Shown one piece after another: positions 18,869-29,849 of a DNA stretch of 64,000 nucleotides; the stretch's first letter is position 1, and the number at the start of each line of letters is the position of its first letter. The stretch is from the NCBI GenBank assembly GCA_964020085.1, contig OZ026600.1, positions 17,984,343 through 18,048,342 on the forward strand, written 5' to 3'. The notes below the pieces were generated by a model, which saw only the letters and a list, made by a program, of their open reading frames with translations, made no database searches and was not told the origin of the DNA. A program made the position numbers and the translations under genes. The stretch is from Micromussa lordhowensis. Taxonomy: Eukaryota; Cnidaria; Anthozoa; Scleractinia; Lobophylliidae.

Positions 18869-19615
18869 ATGGGTCATAGTAATGGACAACATGACAAACC
18901 ATCAAGAAGAGAAAAGGTTAAAATAGGAATAGGCTTCAAAACAACTCCAGACAACCATTTCGATTTACAAAACAAGAGAATAACTAACATTTCCGCTCCA
19001 ATGGATGACCATGATGCAACCACTAAACGATTCGTCGCTGATTTATTAAAGACAAAAGCGGCTACTACATACGTTAATAATGAACTAACTAAAAAAGCCA
19101 ACTCATCTGCTTTAAAGGATTACGCTTTAATTACTGATTTAGGAACCTTAGCAATCGAATTCAATGATGCATTAAAAGGCAAAGTCGATTACAATGATTT
19201 AGAGACTAAGCCGCAAGATAATAATTTAGCAGCTAATACGTACGCGTTCATCACCGTCTACGCAGAAGAAAATGGACCACTGATTAAAAGTAGTCTCCAA
19301 TGGAGTTTCGGTAATGGAAGTGAAAAAAACAAGCAATATGGTTGGCCTAGTCCTGTAGACGGTAAAATAGTTCGTGGCAGCATTTGTGCTTGCGCGGGCA
19401 ATCGGCAAGCATCTGAAGTGATAGTAGGCTTAGTTCTCAATGGTGCTGATAAAGATGTAAAAATTACCAAACCTGCGGATGAATGGTCAAATCACACTAT
19501 TTTCAGCGATCCGATTACGATAAAAGCTGGTGACAGAATCAATTTTCGAAGCAAAACATCGAATTCATCCGTAACACACGCGATGGTAAACTTATTGATC
19601 GAAATTGATGTCTAG
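18869..19615 (+). CDS. second, short fibre-like protein with a different head
   Basis: 248 aa. The start MGHSNGQ matches the first fibre's MGYSNGQ; then GIGF and one repeat unit (FDLQNKRITNISAPMDDHDATTKRFV, read as FDLQNKRITN and DDHDATTKRFV) align with its residues 25-70. The collagen triplets are replaced by a basic stretch. After a short helical shaft the C-terminal 110 residues form a compact beta-rich domain (YGWPSPVDGKIVRGSICACA...GDRINFRSK) like small trimeric viral heads. ATATATAT abuts the ATG. Probably an alternative receptor-binding fibre. Confidence 0.7.
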   Translation: MGHSNGQHDKPSRREKVKIGIGFKTTPDNHFDLQNKRITNISAPMDDHDATTKRFVADLLKTKAATTYVNNELTKKANSSALKDYALITDLGTLAIEFNDALKGKVDYNDLETKPQDNNLAANTYAFITVYAEENGPLIKSSLQWSFGNGSEKNKQYGWPSPVDGKIVRGSICACAGNRQASEVIVGLVLNGADKDVKITKPADEWSNHTIFSDPITIKAGDRINFRSKTSNSSVTHAMVNLLIEIDV

Positions 19616-19780
19616 TATGAAAATATATGAAGCGTGTCTGATGCAAATGAGTTTCTGACACGTCAGATATTTGAAACGCTTCATCCACCCACGCTAAATT
19701 AATTGCTTGCCTGATGCGCATGGGTGGATGAAGCTTGTCTGATATATGAAGCGTGGGTGGATGAAAAAAAGTGCACCACA
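19616..19780 (+). repeat. inverted-repeat cluster after the second fibre gene
   Basis: TTCATCCACCCACGCT at 19680-19695 is perfectly complementary to 19750-19765, and GCTTCATCCACCCA at 19678-19691 is also complementary to 19721-19734. One arm can thus pair with either of two partners. CGTGTC/GACACG forms a further hairpin at about 19632-19662. The TGTCTGATRYRYATG-like unit recurs. It could act as transcript end, switch or replication-associated structure. Confidence 0.6.
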
Positions 19781-19861
19781 TGCTCGAGAAAACCGGGTTG
19801 GTGCAATATAAATACTCCATTTGAATTAATAGCGAAACAGCGAGCAAATGGTGGTGCTTTT

Positions 19862-20110
19862 GGAGGTGGGGAATGGCCGCCCCTGAATCCTGATACGGCA
19901 CGTGCAGGCGCTTGTTAGGGATAGTAGGGTGAGACCGTCTACGGTGATAACCCTCGGGTGAACCCGTCCCGGCCCAGTAGATAACTGGGGGTGCTCAGAG
20001 GTCTTTCGGGATCTCAAACGCGAGAGAGACAGCCGCCTTGTCAGCGGCGCGAAAGTCCTAGCCGAGACTAGGCAAGTAACAGCCACCGAGCACCCCCGAC
20101 CAGGGTTTTG
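19862..20110 (+). ncRNA. GC-rich, highly foldable segment, candidate structured RNA
   Basis: Hairpin arms seen directly are ACCG/CGGT (19934-19945), CGGGT/ACCCG (19955-19966) and CCCAGT/ACTGGG (19973-19989). A long-range 10-bp pair GGGGGTGCTC (19987-19996) with GAGCACCCCC (20088-20097) encloses three hairpins: GAGGTC/GATCTC, GCCGC/GCGGC and CCTAG/CTAGG. The GC content is far above the rest of the element. No long ORF runs through it in the transcription direction of the neighbours. I could not match it to hammerhead, HDV-like, group I, RNase P, tRNA or snRNA consensus by eye. The strand is assigned from the flanking genes only. Confidence 0.5.
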
Positions 20111-20205
20111 TCATTTTTTGTCACGCATTTTAGAAAATTTATCTTGACCAAATGGGCTATGATAGTTTTTAATTATGCAATTTAAAAATATAATTAAATA
20201 ATATA

Positions 20206-20688
20206 ATGGTGACTAAAAAGAATATTTTCGATTGGAATCATATTTCAGACAAATTATCAGCTGATGAAGTAGAGGAACTAAAATCTTATTATCTAGGCTA
20301 TCTTAGGAAATGTTGGGCTTATAAAAGGGCTTACAAAAGATACAAATTGTTCAAATTCATTGGTAATTCACTCTCTGTACTCACTGCTTCATGCGGAATT
20401 GCTAGCGCTATTGCAACAGGAGGTATTAGTCTAATAGCGATTAGTACAGTGGCATTATTAGTTAAAGGATACATGGAACACAAAGGTTTAGACTTAAAAA
20501 TTCAAAATTGCATCTATGCCTACCAAAGTTGCCAGCATTTGTTAATAATGATTCGAGAAGCGATGCGCTCAGGTGATCTTAACCGAGAAAGTTTAATTAA
20601 TCAAATGACAAGCGTTGACAATTTTGTCATTGATAATAGCCCAATTATTGATAAATATTTAAAGATGTATGATAGTCAGTCACGCTAG
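20206..20688 (+). CDS. 160-aa two-transmembrane protein of Polintons
   Basis: A charged helical N-terminus (FDWNHISDKLSADEVEELKSYY) leads into two adjacent hydrophobic segments (about 51-70 and 72-88: GISLIAISTVALLVKGYM), then an amphipathic helical C-terminus. I recall similar proteins at the end of other cnidarian Polintons. The two-TM-plus-helices topology is reminiscent of SLATT effector domains, but I see no decisive motif. AATATA precedes the ATG. Function unknown. Confidence 0.65.
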   Translation: MVTKKNIFDWNHISDKLSADEVEELKSYYLGYLRKCWAYKRAYKRYKLFKFIGNSLSVLTASCGIASAIATGGISLIAISTVALLVKGYMEHKGLDLKIQNCIYAYQSCQHLLIMIREAMRSGDLNRESLINQMTSVDNFVIDNSPIIDKYLKMYDSQSR

Positions 20689-20722
20689 TACAACTAAAAT
20701 GCGTACACTGCCCACACATCTT

Positions 20723-20998
20723 ACGCTAACTACGCTAAAATGTCATTTCAGAGTAGGATATCTAATTTTTACTATATCCTACGCATACAACGCACTTTAC
20801 ACTAACTACGCATTTTACACTAACTACGCATACTACACATTTTTAGCGTACATATACATATCTAATTTTTACTATATCCTACGCTCACAACGCATTTTAC
20901 ACATCTTACGCATCTTACGCATCTTACACTAACTACGCTAACTACGCTAACAACGCTAAATCCGAAAATGTGCTGCGCTTCCCAATTCCTACACTACT
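20723..20998 (-). repeat. right terminal inverted repeat of the Polinton
   Basis: 276 bp, the reverse complement of the left TIR without its extra 18-bp unit. I found no mismatch when reading the two against each other. It is followed by the CACAAA target duplication at 20999-21004. Confidence 0.95.
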
Positions 20999-23900
20999 CA
21001 CAAAGAAAACGGAAGTAAGAAAACAAAAGAAGAAAGTAACAAAGATTACGAGTCGAGATAATCAGATGTGGTCACCCATCAAAATTTTAATTCCATGCAT
21101 ACAAAGGGTCTGTTACGGCGGTTTGGCGGTACGGTGGTTTAATAATGGTATATTGAACTAGGTAGAGTGCAATTTGGTCAGAAATCATACGCGTGATTTC
21201 AAAATTGAACGAGCGCGCAGCGCGAGTTCGATTTGAAATCACAAGTATGATTGCACGAGCCAAAGTTCAATTACCACTTTATTAGATCCATTTTTAATTT
21301 GTACAGTTTAATAGCCTAAATACAGGAACAAGATTTTGGTCAGGACAATATTTATTGAATCAAGTTGCCAAATTTGCCAAACAATGGCTTTTTTGAGTTT
21401 TATTTCCCTGCAATGTGATTGGTGAGTTTAAAAAAGTCTTAAAATCTGATTTGTGTTTTGTTTTACTGTCCTATTTTCATTGGCTGAGAAAAAGATGTGA
21501 TTTATAGCAAAAGATAGTGCGATTCGTGAATAAATCGCACTGCTGAGAACCAATCACATTACAAGGATAACCAGTGATTTCAAAATGGATTTAATAAAGC
21601 CAATTATTAGTGCCGGTTTTTGGGTACATTCACGTTTATAAGGCGGTTTACGGTTAAAAAAATATCACACGGTTGAAGGGAATCATAAATTTAGCTCGCG
21701 ATTTTCGTTTTGTTTTTTGTTTTATTAATTTGTTATAGACATCTCGAGCAATACCCGCTTTTGAGTATAACGAAGGTTTCTTTCTCTTTGAGCGAGATCC
21801 TCGTTTTGAGGAACGAGACCTGAAGAAGGAAACCTGGTTAAAGGCCATATGACTAATCCGGTACTTGAGAATGAGTTTGAACTATATTCCCGAAACTGTG
21901 TGGCGAACTTTCAAAGAGGCGCGAAACAAGAATGAAATACCACGGGTAGGAACCATCTAAGGAGCAAAATTCCAGCTGAATTAGTTACAAACAGGAGCCC
22001 ACACAAACAGCAGCTTACAAATAAGTGAAATAATCTGCAGCCGATGCATTTTACAAGATATCGACTCGTCCAATAAGTGAAAGAGACATTCATGCTGACG
22101 TCATCGCAGACCACAAAACAGTTTTTGTTTTCCTTTTGCAAAATTTCACCACAGGGCATTTGTAATAAAACAATACATTCAAACCGATGTCATTGTTTTG
22201 ACGGTAGCTTTGAGTTCAAAACACTCCAAAATAGTTCCGAGAATTCTGCTTGGTGATCGTCTAATGGAAAAGGAAAAAAAAAAACAGCAACAACAAGCAA
22301 ACAGACAAACATTTTTGTTTTAGGGTAAACTATCGTTTGAAATTACTAACACCATTTGTCCATGAAACGCAGCAGAATTAATCGTTTTTGCACAAATTAT
22401 TCCGTAAGAATCACGGCTTTGCAAACAAATTAAAGAGATTCTTCGTAATACATCACCTCGTTGCAATCAACATCTCTCTTACAACAACTAATTGTGGACT
22501 ACAGATTTTTAGAATCATTGGCAAGTGAGCTAGAGCAAAACAGTGCATTGCGAAACACAACAAAGACCTTAACGATCTATTGTTAACGTGGGTTTTCCTG
22601 CACGAAACCGGATAAAAAAAATACCAATGCAGCTACGTAAATAAAATCTCCCGAGATGCAAGACTTGCTGGTTCTCATCAGTGTCAGATCATCTCCGTTG
22701 ATAATTTGGAGACACTCTCTGAAACTTTGGTCTCCATTTTGAAACACTGTCATTTGTCACTGTTTTTGTCGATGCCGTTCACCTGAAATAATGTTGTAAA
22801 TTTGCGTATTTTTTGGGGTAAAACTTGCTCATTATATTCCCAAAATGTACATCATTCAAACTCTTGAGAAGTTTTTACTTGAATGGATCAGTTTAGCTGT
22901 CGTGTTGTTATACGAATAAAAGAGTGTTATAATTTGTTTCCACTTGTTATAGAGTTTGGTCCATCTTTAGTTTTACCGTTTGCCAGGAGTAATGAAACCG
23001 GCGATTAGTATCTTTTGAATAAGTAACGTGAGAAACAAACGCCCTAACTTTGAATCATAAGAGAATCTGCTGTTTCAGGGTAAATCTCTAAACGATTTAA
23101 AGATGATAAACCGAAACGCAGGTGCATTGAAATGAAGTCTCACCGTGCCATTCAACACGATTTCCACTGTAATCAGCAACGTTTTAATTTAAAGGTGCTA
23201 GAATAAATGATTCATTTAAAAATCATATTCTCTTGTTTAAAATGATTAGATGCAGTCTATTTGAGACGAATTAGGCCGAAAACATTCAATTTGCTAACAA
23301 AGACCTTTCCCGTCGTACTGATGCTTGCGAACACAACAGAACAATGTTTCATTTGAGAGGCTTAAATCACGGTATCATTGTTGACACGATGAGGGCGATT
23401 TTATATCTGTCATTCCCGCCTTACCAGCGCAGTGCTATTGATGGAAAATTAAAACTGCGATCCGTGTGAATCGACGAAAATAAGGAGGACATCTGGGGAT
23501 CAATTGTTAGCACTGATCAACATAATAAGCAATGCTGCAAGTGTAAAAGACAGTCTAAACTGCTCGTGCTGCTTCAGTGATAGGAAAATAAAATGAAGTG
23601 TTTGCATGGTTACCTGTTAAAGAAAGCCAGGAAACTATACAAGAAAGTCCAAAGAACTTCTGAAGCAATGCGTTAACCATTCCGGACTTGGTATAGAGGC
23701 CTTCAATTTGACCTTGTTAAATACAATTATACTCACTATGACACCATTCGTTGGGTAAGCTCTTTGTTCACGGAATATTGATTTATATCGGTCATGGTTC
23801 TCATTAATTCAATCACGTGTTAAGTCACACTACACGCGCCGAAGTAATGGCTGATTTCAGCGGCACGTTCTGTGTTATTTAATATGTCACTCTCCTAAAA

Positions 23901-26100
23901 ATAACCTTATTTGCAATACCAGTAGTCTCCTCCGCAGCCGTTAGAAGCGTTGCGTGACGACCCTAATAAGTTGATGTTTTAAGCTTATAGTGACAGGAAA
24001 CTGAACAAAACAAAATAAACCAGAATAATATTAATGTTAGTCTGTTTCGTGTATTCCAACACCTAGAGGAAGTTAGAGGAATTGAAGACCTTATTTTGCA
24101 CCTACGTATTTTGGAAAAACACCGCACGACGCCCTGTTGCAGAAAATTAACATATTAAGTATCATAGAATTGATACGAATTTAATTAAAAGAAATTCTCG
24201 TTTAAGTTATGAGCATCTATAGCCACAAGACGGATTTTTATTAAATTTTACTGTTCAAAATTGTAAAGTTGGTCCTAAGTTATAGAGTTATTTTAAAAAC
24301 AGAGTAAGGTTTTATTTTCTTTCAGTGAGGTCGAGCAAGCATGGTTAATGAGATTTTTTTTAGCCTACTGAGATTGTTCAGAAAAAAATATTCCACCGGC
24401 GTGCGATTACAGACTGCCACTAGGACACTTTTGACTCGGGTCTATCCAAGTCTGACGAAAATTAAAGCGCTGGCTGGAAGAATGGGAAAAACGTTTACAT
24501 TGTGTGCCTTTAATCAAGTCGGCATTGTACTGGTCTGATTTTCAGAAGGCCTGCCAATGAGCGTTTTATCATGAATTCCTATTTGTCTATATGAGTTTAA
24601 CAGAGACCGGGCGGTTATTAACACGTCACCTGTTAGGAGTTCAGATTCATTTCTCGTGTGTATAGTGTGTACAGTGCGAGCACATGAGTCTAATAAAAAT
24701 ACATCACGTCTGATATGTCAGGAGCGTGGTTGCAATGCTGGCATTGCAAAACGAAGGTAAGCGCTTCGAAAGCTATATGTATGCATTCATCATTTGCCAC
24801 ATTCCTGGAAACGGTTTGGTCATAGCAGACACTCTTTTCAAGACCAAAACTAGAAAAGGCACCAAATACCAAATACTAAGCCAAAACTGGAAGTAATACA
24901 ATTTCACCAGTAAGACGATGAGGTATCAAGAATTCTTCAGGAATTCTGCACAGAACGATGTCCAGGCAAATCAAAGCTGAAGTCAGCACGCAGTGCTTTT
25001 TGGCTAGAGAGAACTTCCATTACAATCCAGAGAAAACTCCCCAGATGAAACACTGCGGACTAATCATTTCATCAACCCTTTTCCTGGACATGTTGGATAG
25101 GTTCATGATGGACATCGAGGACTTCGTATAGATCCCGTGAGAGAGCACATGAATCGGTTCGATGGCCTCGTGCCCGTTTCAAGTAAATAGATCGAAGACA
25201 TGGACACAACGTGACCGACCTGCTGCAAGCATTAACAAAGTTTGTTTACTGAGACAAGATCTCCGTGGCAGTGGTAGGTCACAAATCCGTTGAGCGCTGG
25301 TCATATTTTCTCAAGACAGCACAACCCGCTTCTACGTAGGAACAGCAACAACAACAAAACTTTACTACCCGTTTAGAGTTTTATACATTAAGTTAAAAAA
25401 AAAAAAGATTTTGAAAAGCCGGGTTACCAGCTCCCAGAAATAACTAAAAAGCTAAAAAGAAGAGAGGAGACGACATCTTGTCCCAAATCCCGAAGGGGGA
25501 GATTGAATAAACTACGAAGTCCTAACCAGGGGAAAGATTCCACACCAGCAAAAGACAGAGACGCCAACGATGCTTCTAAATTACCTTTAGTGTTGTGGAG
25601 ACTCGATCGGCTAGAATCGTTCCCCCTAGCTTACTCAACTTGTGACTAGCTGCATTTTGTTGTTGAATTTATTTGTTAAACCGGATTGCCACTATTGCTT
25701 TTCGTGAACAAGTACGATTTATTATTGATTTACCGTATTCTCAGTAATAAGGTTCAGATCTTCAGTCTTGTAGTGTTAGTTTTGTCTTTTACTTGTTAGA
25801 AAGCGGAATATGCGGTTATTGACTAACAAGTCACGTGTTAGAAGTCCAGTTTCAGTACACGAGTAGATACGTGTGTATGACGCAATCACCACCTTACAAA
25901 AATTATATTCATCAGTGGCGGAACTTATGAATACGTGAACTCAATACCTGATTTATAAGGTCAGCAAATTACCTCAAGGAGGCTATTAAACGCCGCAAAA
26001 AAGTTGAAACCGCTTCAACGCCTTTTCTCGTGGATACCAGCTGTTGAGACATACTAAGCTAATTGACATTGTAGATATTAAACTGGAGCTGACATTACAA
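20999..26100. other. host intergenic DNA, no gene seen
   Basis: AT-rich host sequence with only short chance ORFs. A probable MITE spans about 21136-21620 (ATTTCAAAAT and TTTAATAAAGYCAATTA-like blocks in inverted order around a palindromic GAGCGCGCAGCGCGAG centre). At 25340-25420 a (CAA)n stretch followed by a poly-A run resembles a retroposon end. I see no exon with splice sites and conserved coding sequence. Confidence 0.5.
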
Positions 26101-27490
26101 CTAAAATAAACTTCTGTTCAAAACTTTAGTCGATTGAAGCCTCGTAAACAAAACCTATTACGCAGAATGCGAAACAATTTTTTTGCTCGGGCGTTATACC
26201 TAAGCGAAAAATAAATGTTGTAAAATGAGCATACTCTGACAGGCAAGAGCAAAATTTCATTACTTATTACTGATCAACTTTATCGAAAGGTGTTTGTAAA
26301 TAAAGCTCATAGCTGTAGGCTAAAACTGACCTAAGTAAGGTTAAAAAACAAAAATGAATTTCAGTAACGTTATTGTGCTCATCTTGAAACAGTATATTTT
26401 TCTCTCTTACCTTGGAATTGAAACCGGCAGCAAGCTAGAAGGCACAGTTTAAAGTACAACTGAAAAGCCATCGCCATGGCGAGCATGCAGTTACAAAAGT
26501 AGTGTACAATACACATGCAAAGCTTGCATTTTATTGAATATTTTTTCCATCTTGAGCCAATGAACGGCAACTGTTTTTAATATTTACGCACTCGGACATC
26601 TAAGAAAAGACATAAGCAGAAGCTTAATTATTTATGTGGGGTTATCGATTGAAAAGAAACTTTGGAAAAACCACGGCAGGGTATCAAGGTGGTCGCCATG
26701 GAGAACAAGGATGGGGTGCGTAACGAGCACTAGATATGTCAGACATGGTCTATTTTTGTAAAAGGTCTCGGATCATCACCCTTAGAACGTCGACGTTACC
26801 CGGTAGCCGGACAAATTTCCCATTCCCTGCAGATAGTCATTATCGTCTCTTTTATTGTACGAGGATTAATTTCATATACATATATTTTTAAAACGCACTA
26901 TGATGAAGCAATCTTATAATGTCGACAGTTATGTATTGTTTGTTAATGCATGTTATGTACTTGCCCCAAGGTAAAAATAATTGGCCGTGTAAATTAAGGG
27001 ACAGATGAAGTGCGCGATTAGCGGAAGGCGAAGCAACTGCAGAAGCAACATCTTGTTTTATCTGGTTTTAGCCGAAAAATGTATTTTTGGGTTATTAAGA
27101 AACAGTGTCGCTTTATTTTGCTTGTCTTTAACTTTTTTTTTCTCTTTACTGTTTTCCCTTTCCTTTTTTAACATGTCATTGTTATGCTGAAACTCAGCAT
27201 GTTTAATCCATTACTTTCTGTGAATAGCCCTCAATTAGTTTACGAACAGACTCCCCAAAGTACTTAAATTAATTAATCATTTCATTTAGAGAGCGGTTTG
27301 TTTTAAAACACAGCTTGTTAGCAGTACGGGGCAAATTTGTTTTAACAGTCTACAATTTTATAACGTGGACAGCTCTTACGAGTGCGGTAGATAAGGCCAA
27401 CAACAAGCCAAGCATTTTCACGCGAAACTCGTCAAAACCACGGCATGGTAGATCCTATTTGATATCGTTACCATGGCTACAATGAATTTT
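26100..27490. repeat. copy 1 of a three-fold duplicated host unit
   Basis: It shares many blocks in the same order with 29850-31950 and 33120-35280, for example GCTCGGGCGTTATA, GAAACCRGCARxAA, AAAGTACAACTGAAAAGCCATCG, and AGATAAGGCCAACA near the end. Sequence divergence and small indels are frequent, so the duplication is old. No conserved open frame is apparent across the copies. Confidence 0.65.
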
Positions 27491-27664
27491 AATCAATTTT
27501 AATGCACTCAGCTGTCATTGTTCATAGACTAACAATGTCACACCGTAGGTGTTTAGTTAAAAATAAAATGGAAAAAAACAGTCTCTGGGCACGAGTATGC
27601 TGCGAAATGCCGGGTCTTATAACATTGCTTGAAAAGAAAATGACGTATGTTGACGTATTCTTCA

Positions 27665-27757
27665 GGCCCCAGTTGTTCAAAGGCTGGATAATGCTATCAA
27701 AACGGATAAATCACTATCCAGTGGATAAATGTTAACAAAACAAACCACGCTATCCGT

Positions 27758-27792
<35 letters not shown>

Positions 27793-27812
27793 GCCTTTGA
27801 ACAACTGGGGCC
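27665..27812. repeat. 148-bp palindromic MITE
   Basis: The arms begin GGCCCCAGTTGTTCAAAGG and pair over at least 34 bp with one mismatch. Inner parts GGATAAATCACTATCCA also pair. The structure is a near-perfect hairpin without coding capacity. Confidence 0.8.
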
Positions 27813-29849
27813 AGGATTACAAAGTATTCAACTGAAAACTGACTCTTAGTTTCATTCTCAGTGGTAGCATTACTGTAATTGAAAAACATTGAATCTTAAG
27901 TAATCCCAGCATAGAAGTTTAGGCTTGATGTTGATGTCGACTATACGTAGTGGAGAGACACTTTTAAGTTTAAAAACTTTCACCACTCATAAAGGGCTGA
28001 CTTAGCGTTTATTCGCGTCTAACGTTTTCAACAAAGACAAAAACAAACAAAAACGGACCAACGAACAAACTGAGAAACGAAAAAAAAGAAAGTCAAAAGA
28101 ACCAGGGAGTTTAAGAAAAGCAGAACAAAAGAAAAGGTGTTTTAGAGTGGTCGCAGGGATTCATTCTGGATTGCACTCGATTCAATCAGTTTTAAAGAGG
28201 ACCAGCAATGAAGCAATCTGGTTGGCTAATTTTAAGTATTGGCCACCAACATTAACTTATTCCTGTAATTACACATTCTAGAGTCTTCAAAATCTATCTT
28301 GTCCATGTTTTCGTATTTCTCCTGGTCCTTTAGTTGTTCACGGCCTTTGTAGCTCGCATATCATGCGATGTTCTCTTTTTGTTTGTTGTATTCTGTTGTA
28401 TTTCTCGATCTCAGCAGCTGATGTAGCTTAGAAAAGTGGACAGTGTCACTTTCAAAACCATTGCGTCTAGGATTGTCTTGGACCCTTTCTAACTGACGAA
28501 CGTATAGCATTAAGTAGACAGATATTGAAAGCTGGGCAATATTGCGAATATAGCAGACATGTCGCACACAGTTTAGACAAAATCTGGCCAAAGGGGAACG
28601 CGACAATGCATTTTTCTTTCCCGGTTTGTGACGATTCCCCGATTTACATTTGTATCTGTATGGGTGTTCTAGAGACTGGTAAAATGTCCCGTCAAGGAAA
28701 AGGAATACGTGCATTCAATACCAACAAATTAAGAAGGAATTAAGAAGGAAAATCCTTCATCTCAGTGAGATATACATGTATTTCATCTGCGATAGACATG
28801 GTAATTATGTTCAGAAGTTCCTTACAGTGGCAACAAATTAACGCCGCTACTTGGCAAATTATTTAAAGAGCTACGGAGAAATGATTCTTTGCAAGTGCTG
28901 AAGATGCAAATTTACTTGGATCCTCTCTTAAATTGATATGTTTTCATTGCCATTTTAAATTAGACATACGGTTTAAAGTGTAAATGAACCAAAAATTTAG
29001 ACTTTTTTTCTTTTGAGTTTAATGAGTTCATTATGTATAAACTAAACATATTCTGAAACTTCAAACGATTTGGACGAAGCATTTCGAAGATATTAGAATC
29101 TTAAAGTCACTGTTTTTTATCCTTCATAATAGTAGAGCGGTCTGGAAAACTGACGGATTTTTTTTTGTCGGAAATAAAACTTGTGAAGTCACTGTTGCAG
29201 AACTCAAGAAACGCGGGACGCGGGAAAATTTGAAACTGTTTTGGTTTCAAGTTCACAGTGAACTTCAGAGGAAGACCACTCAAAATTCAAAGTTAGCACT
29301 TTCAAGTTCCCCCAGGACCCAAAAGTTAAAAGAGAATGGCTTAAAAAAAATGAAAAGGATTGCTTTACACTCTCGAAGCATTCGCGCGTTTGTGCAGATC
29401 GTTTTACCGAAGAGAGCTTCGAAAAAAATATTGCGGTAAGGAGTTTTGTTGGGACTCTCTTTCAAGCTTCGTCAACTTGTACTCAAGAAAGACGCAATAC
29501 CGACGAGTTTTAACTTCCCTATGGAAAGTTGTAAGCTGGCAATTGGACAAAAAAAACAAAGAAAAACAAGCGAATAATGCCCGCTGCGAATAATGCGAGC
29601 TCCTCGGCCACTTCCCAGGTAAAATAAGGTTTGCATTTAGATCCAAAACCTTCCCCAAGAACGACACACTAACGCAGAAACGCAGCAATGTTCAAGACAA
29701 CGGTGACGTCACAAAGCAGAGTCCCAGTTCCATTCATTCTATTAAAGTGTGCGGTCACAGGCATTTTGGAAATGTTTTCGTGAAGCCATCGGCTGTCTTC
29801 GTACTTTAACTTTTTTTACTCCTTTTCACGGTTTAGAAAGAAAACATTC

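Larger units (their letters stand above)
1670..20998. mobile_element. Maverick/Polinton (adintovirus-type) integrated element
   Basis: The element is 19,329 bp and starts AGTAGTGTAGG and ends in the reverse complement CCTACACTACT. It is flanked on both sides by the 6-bp duplication CACAAA (1664-1669 and 20999-21004). Inside are all hallmark Polinton genes: protein-primed PolB, retroviral-type integrase, packaging ATPase, adenain-type protease, double-jelly-roll capsid and penton. Polintons typically have AG...CT termini and 5-6 bp duplications, so the boundaries are well supported. Base composition is visibly more AT-rich than the host flanks, except for one GC-rich block near 19.9-20.1 kb. 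Several replication and maturation genes are broken, so this copy is probably defective. Confidence 0.97.

Noticed and set aside
19630..19680. Hammerhead ribozyme (CTGATG ... GAAACG)
   Set aside because: The core lacks the exact CUGAUGA and the stem II/III pairing needed; only partial resemblance.
20050..20090. RNase P or group I intron core (GAAAGTCC, GACTAGG, GTAACAG)
   Set aside because: Isolated words match but the required pairings and surrounding conserved elements are not found.
1670..20998. Prophage or bacterial contamination, because of tail-fibre repeats and phage-like proteins
   Set aside because: The segment has a target duplication continuous with host DNA on both sides and an adintovirus gene set including chromodomain integrase and double-jelly-roll capsid.
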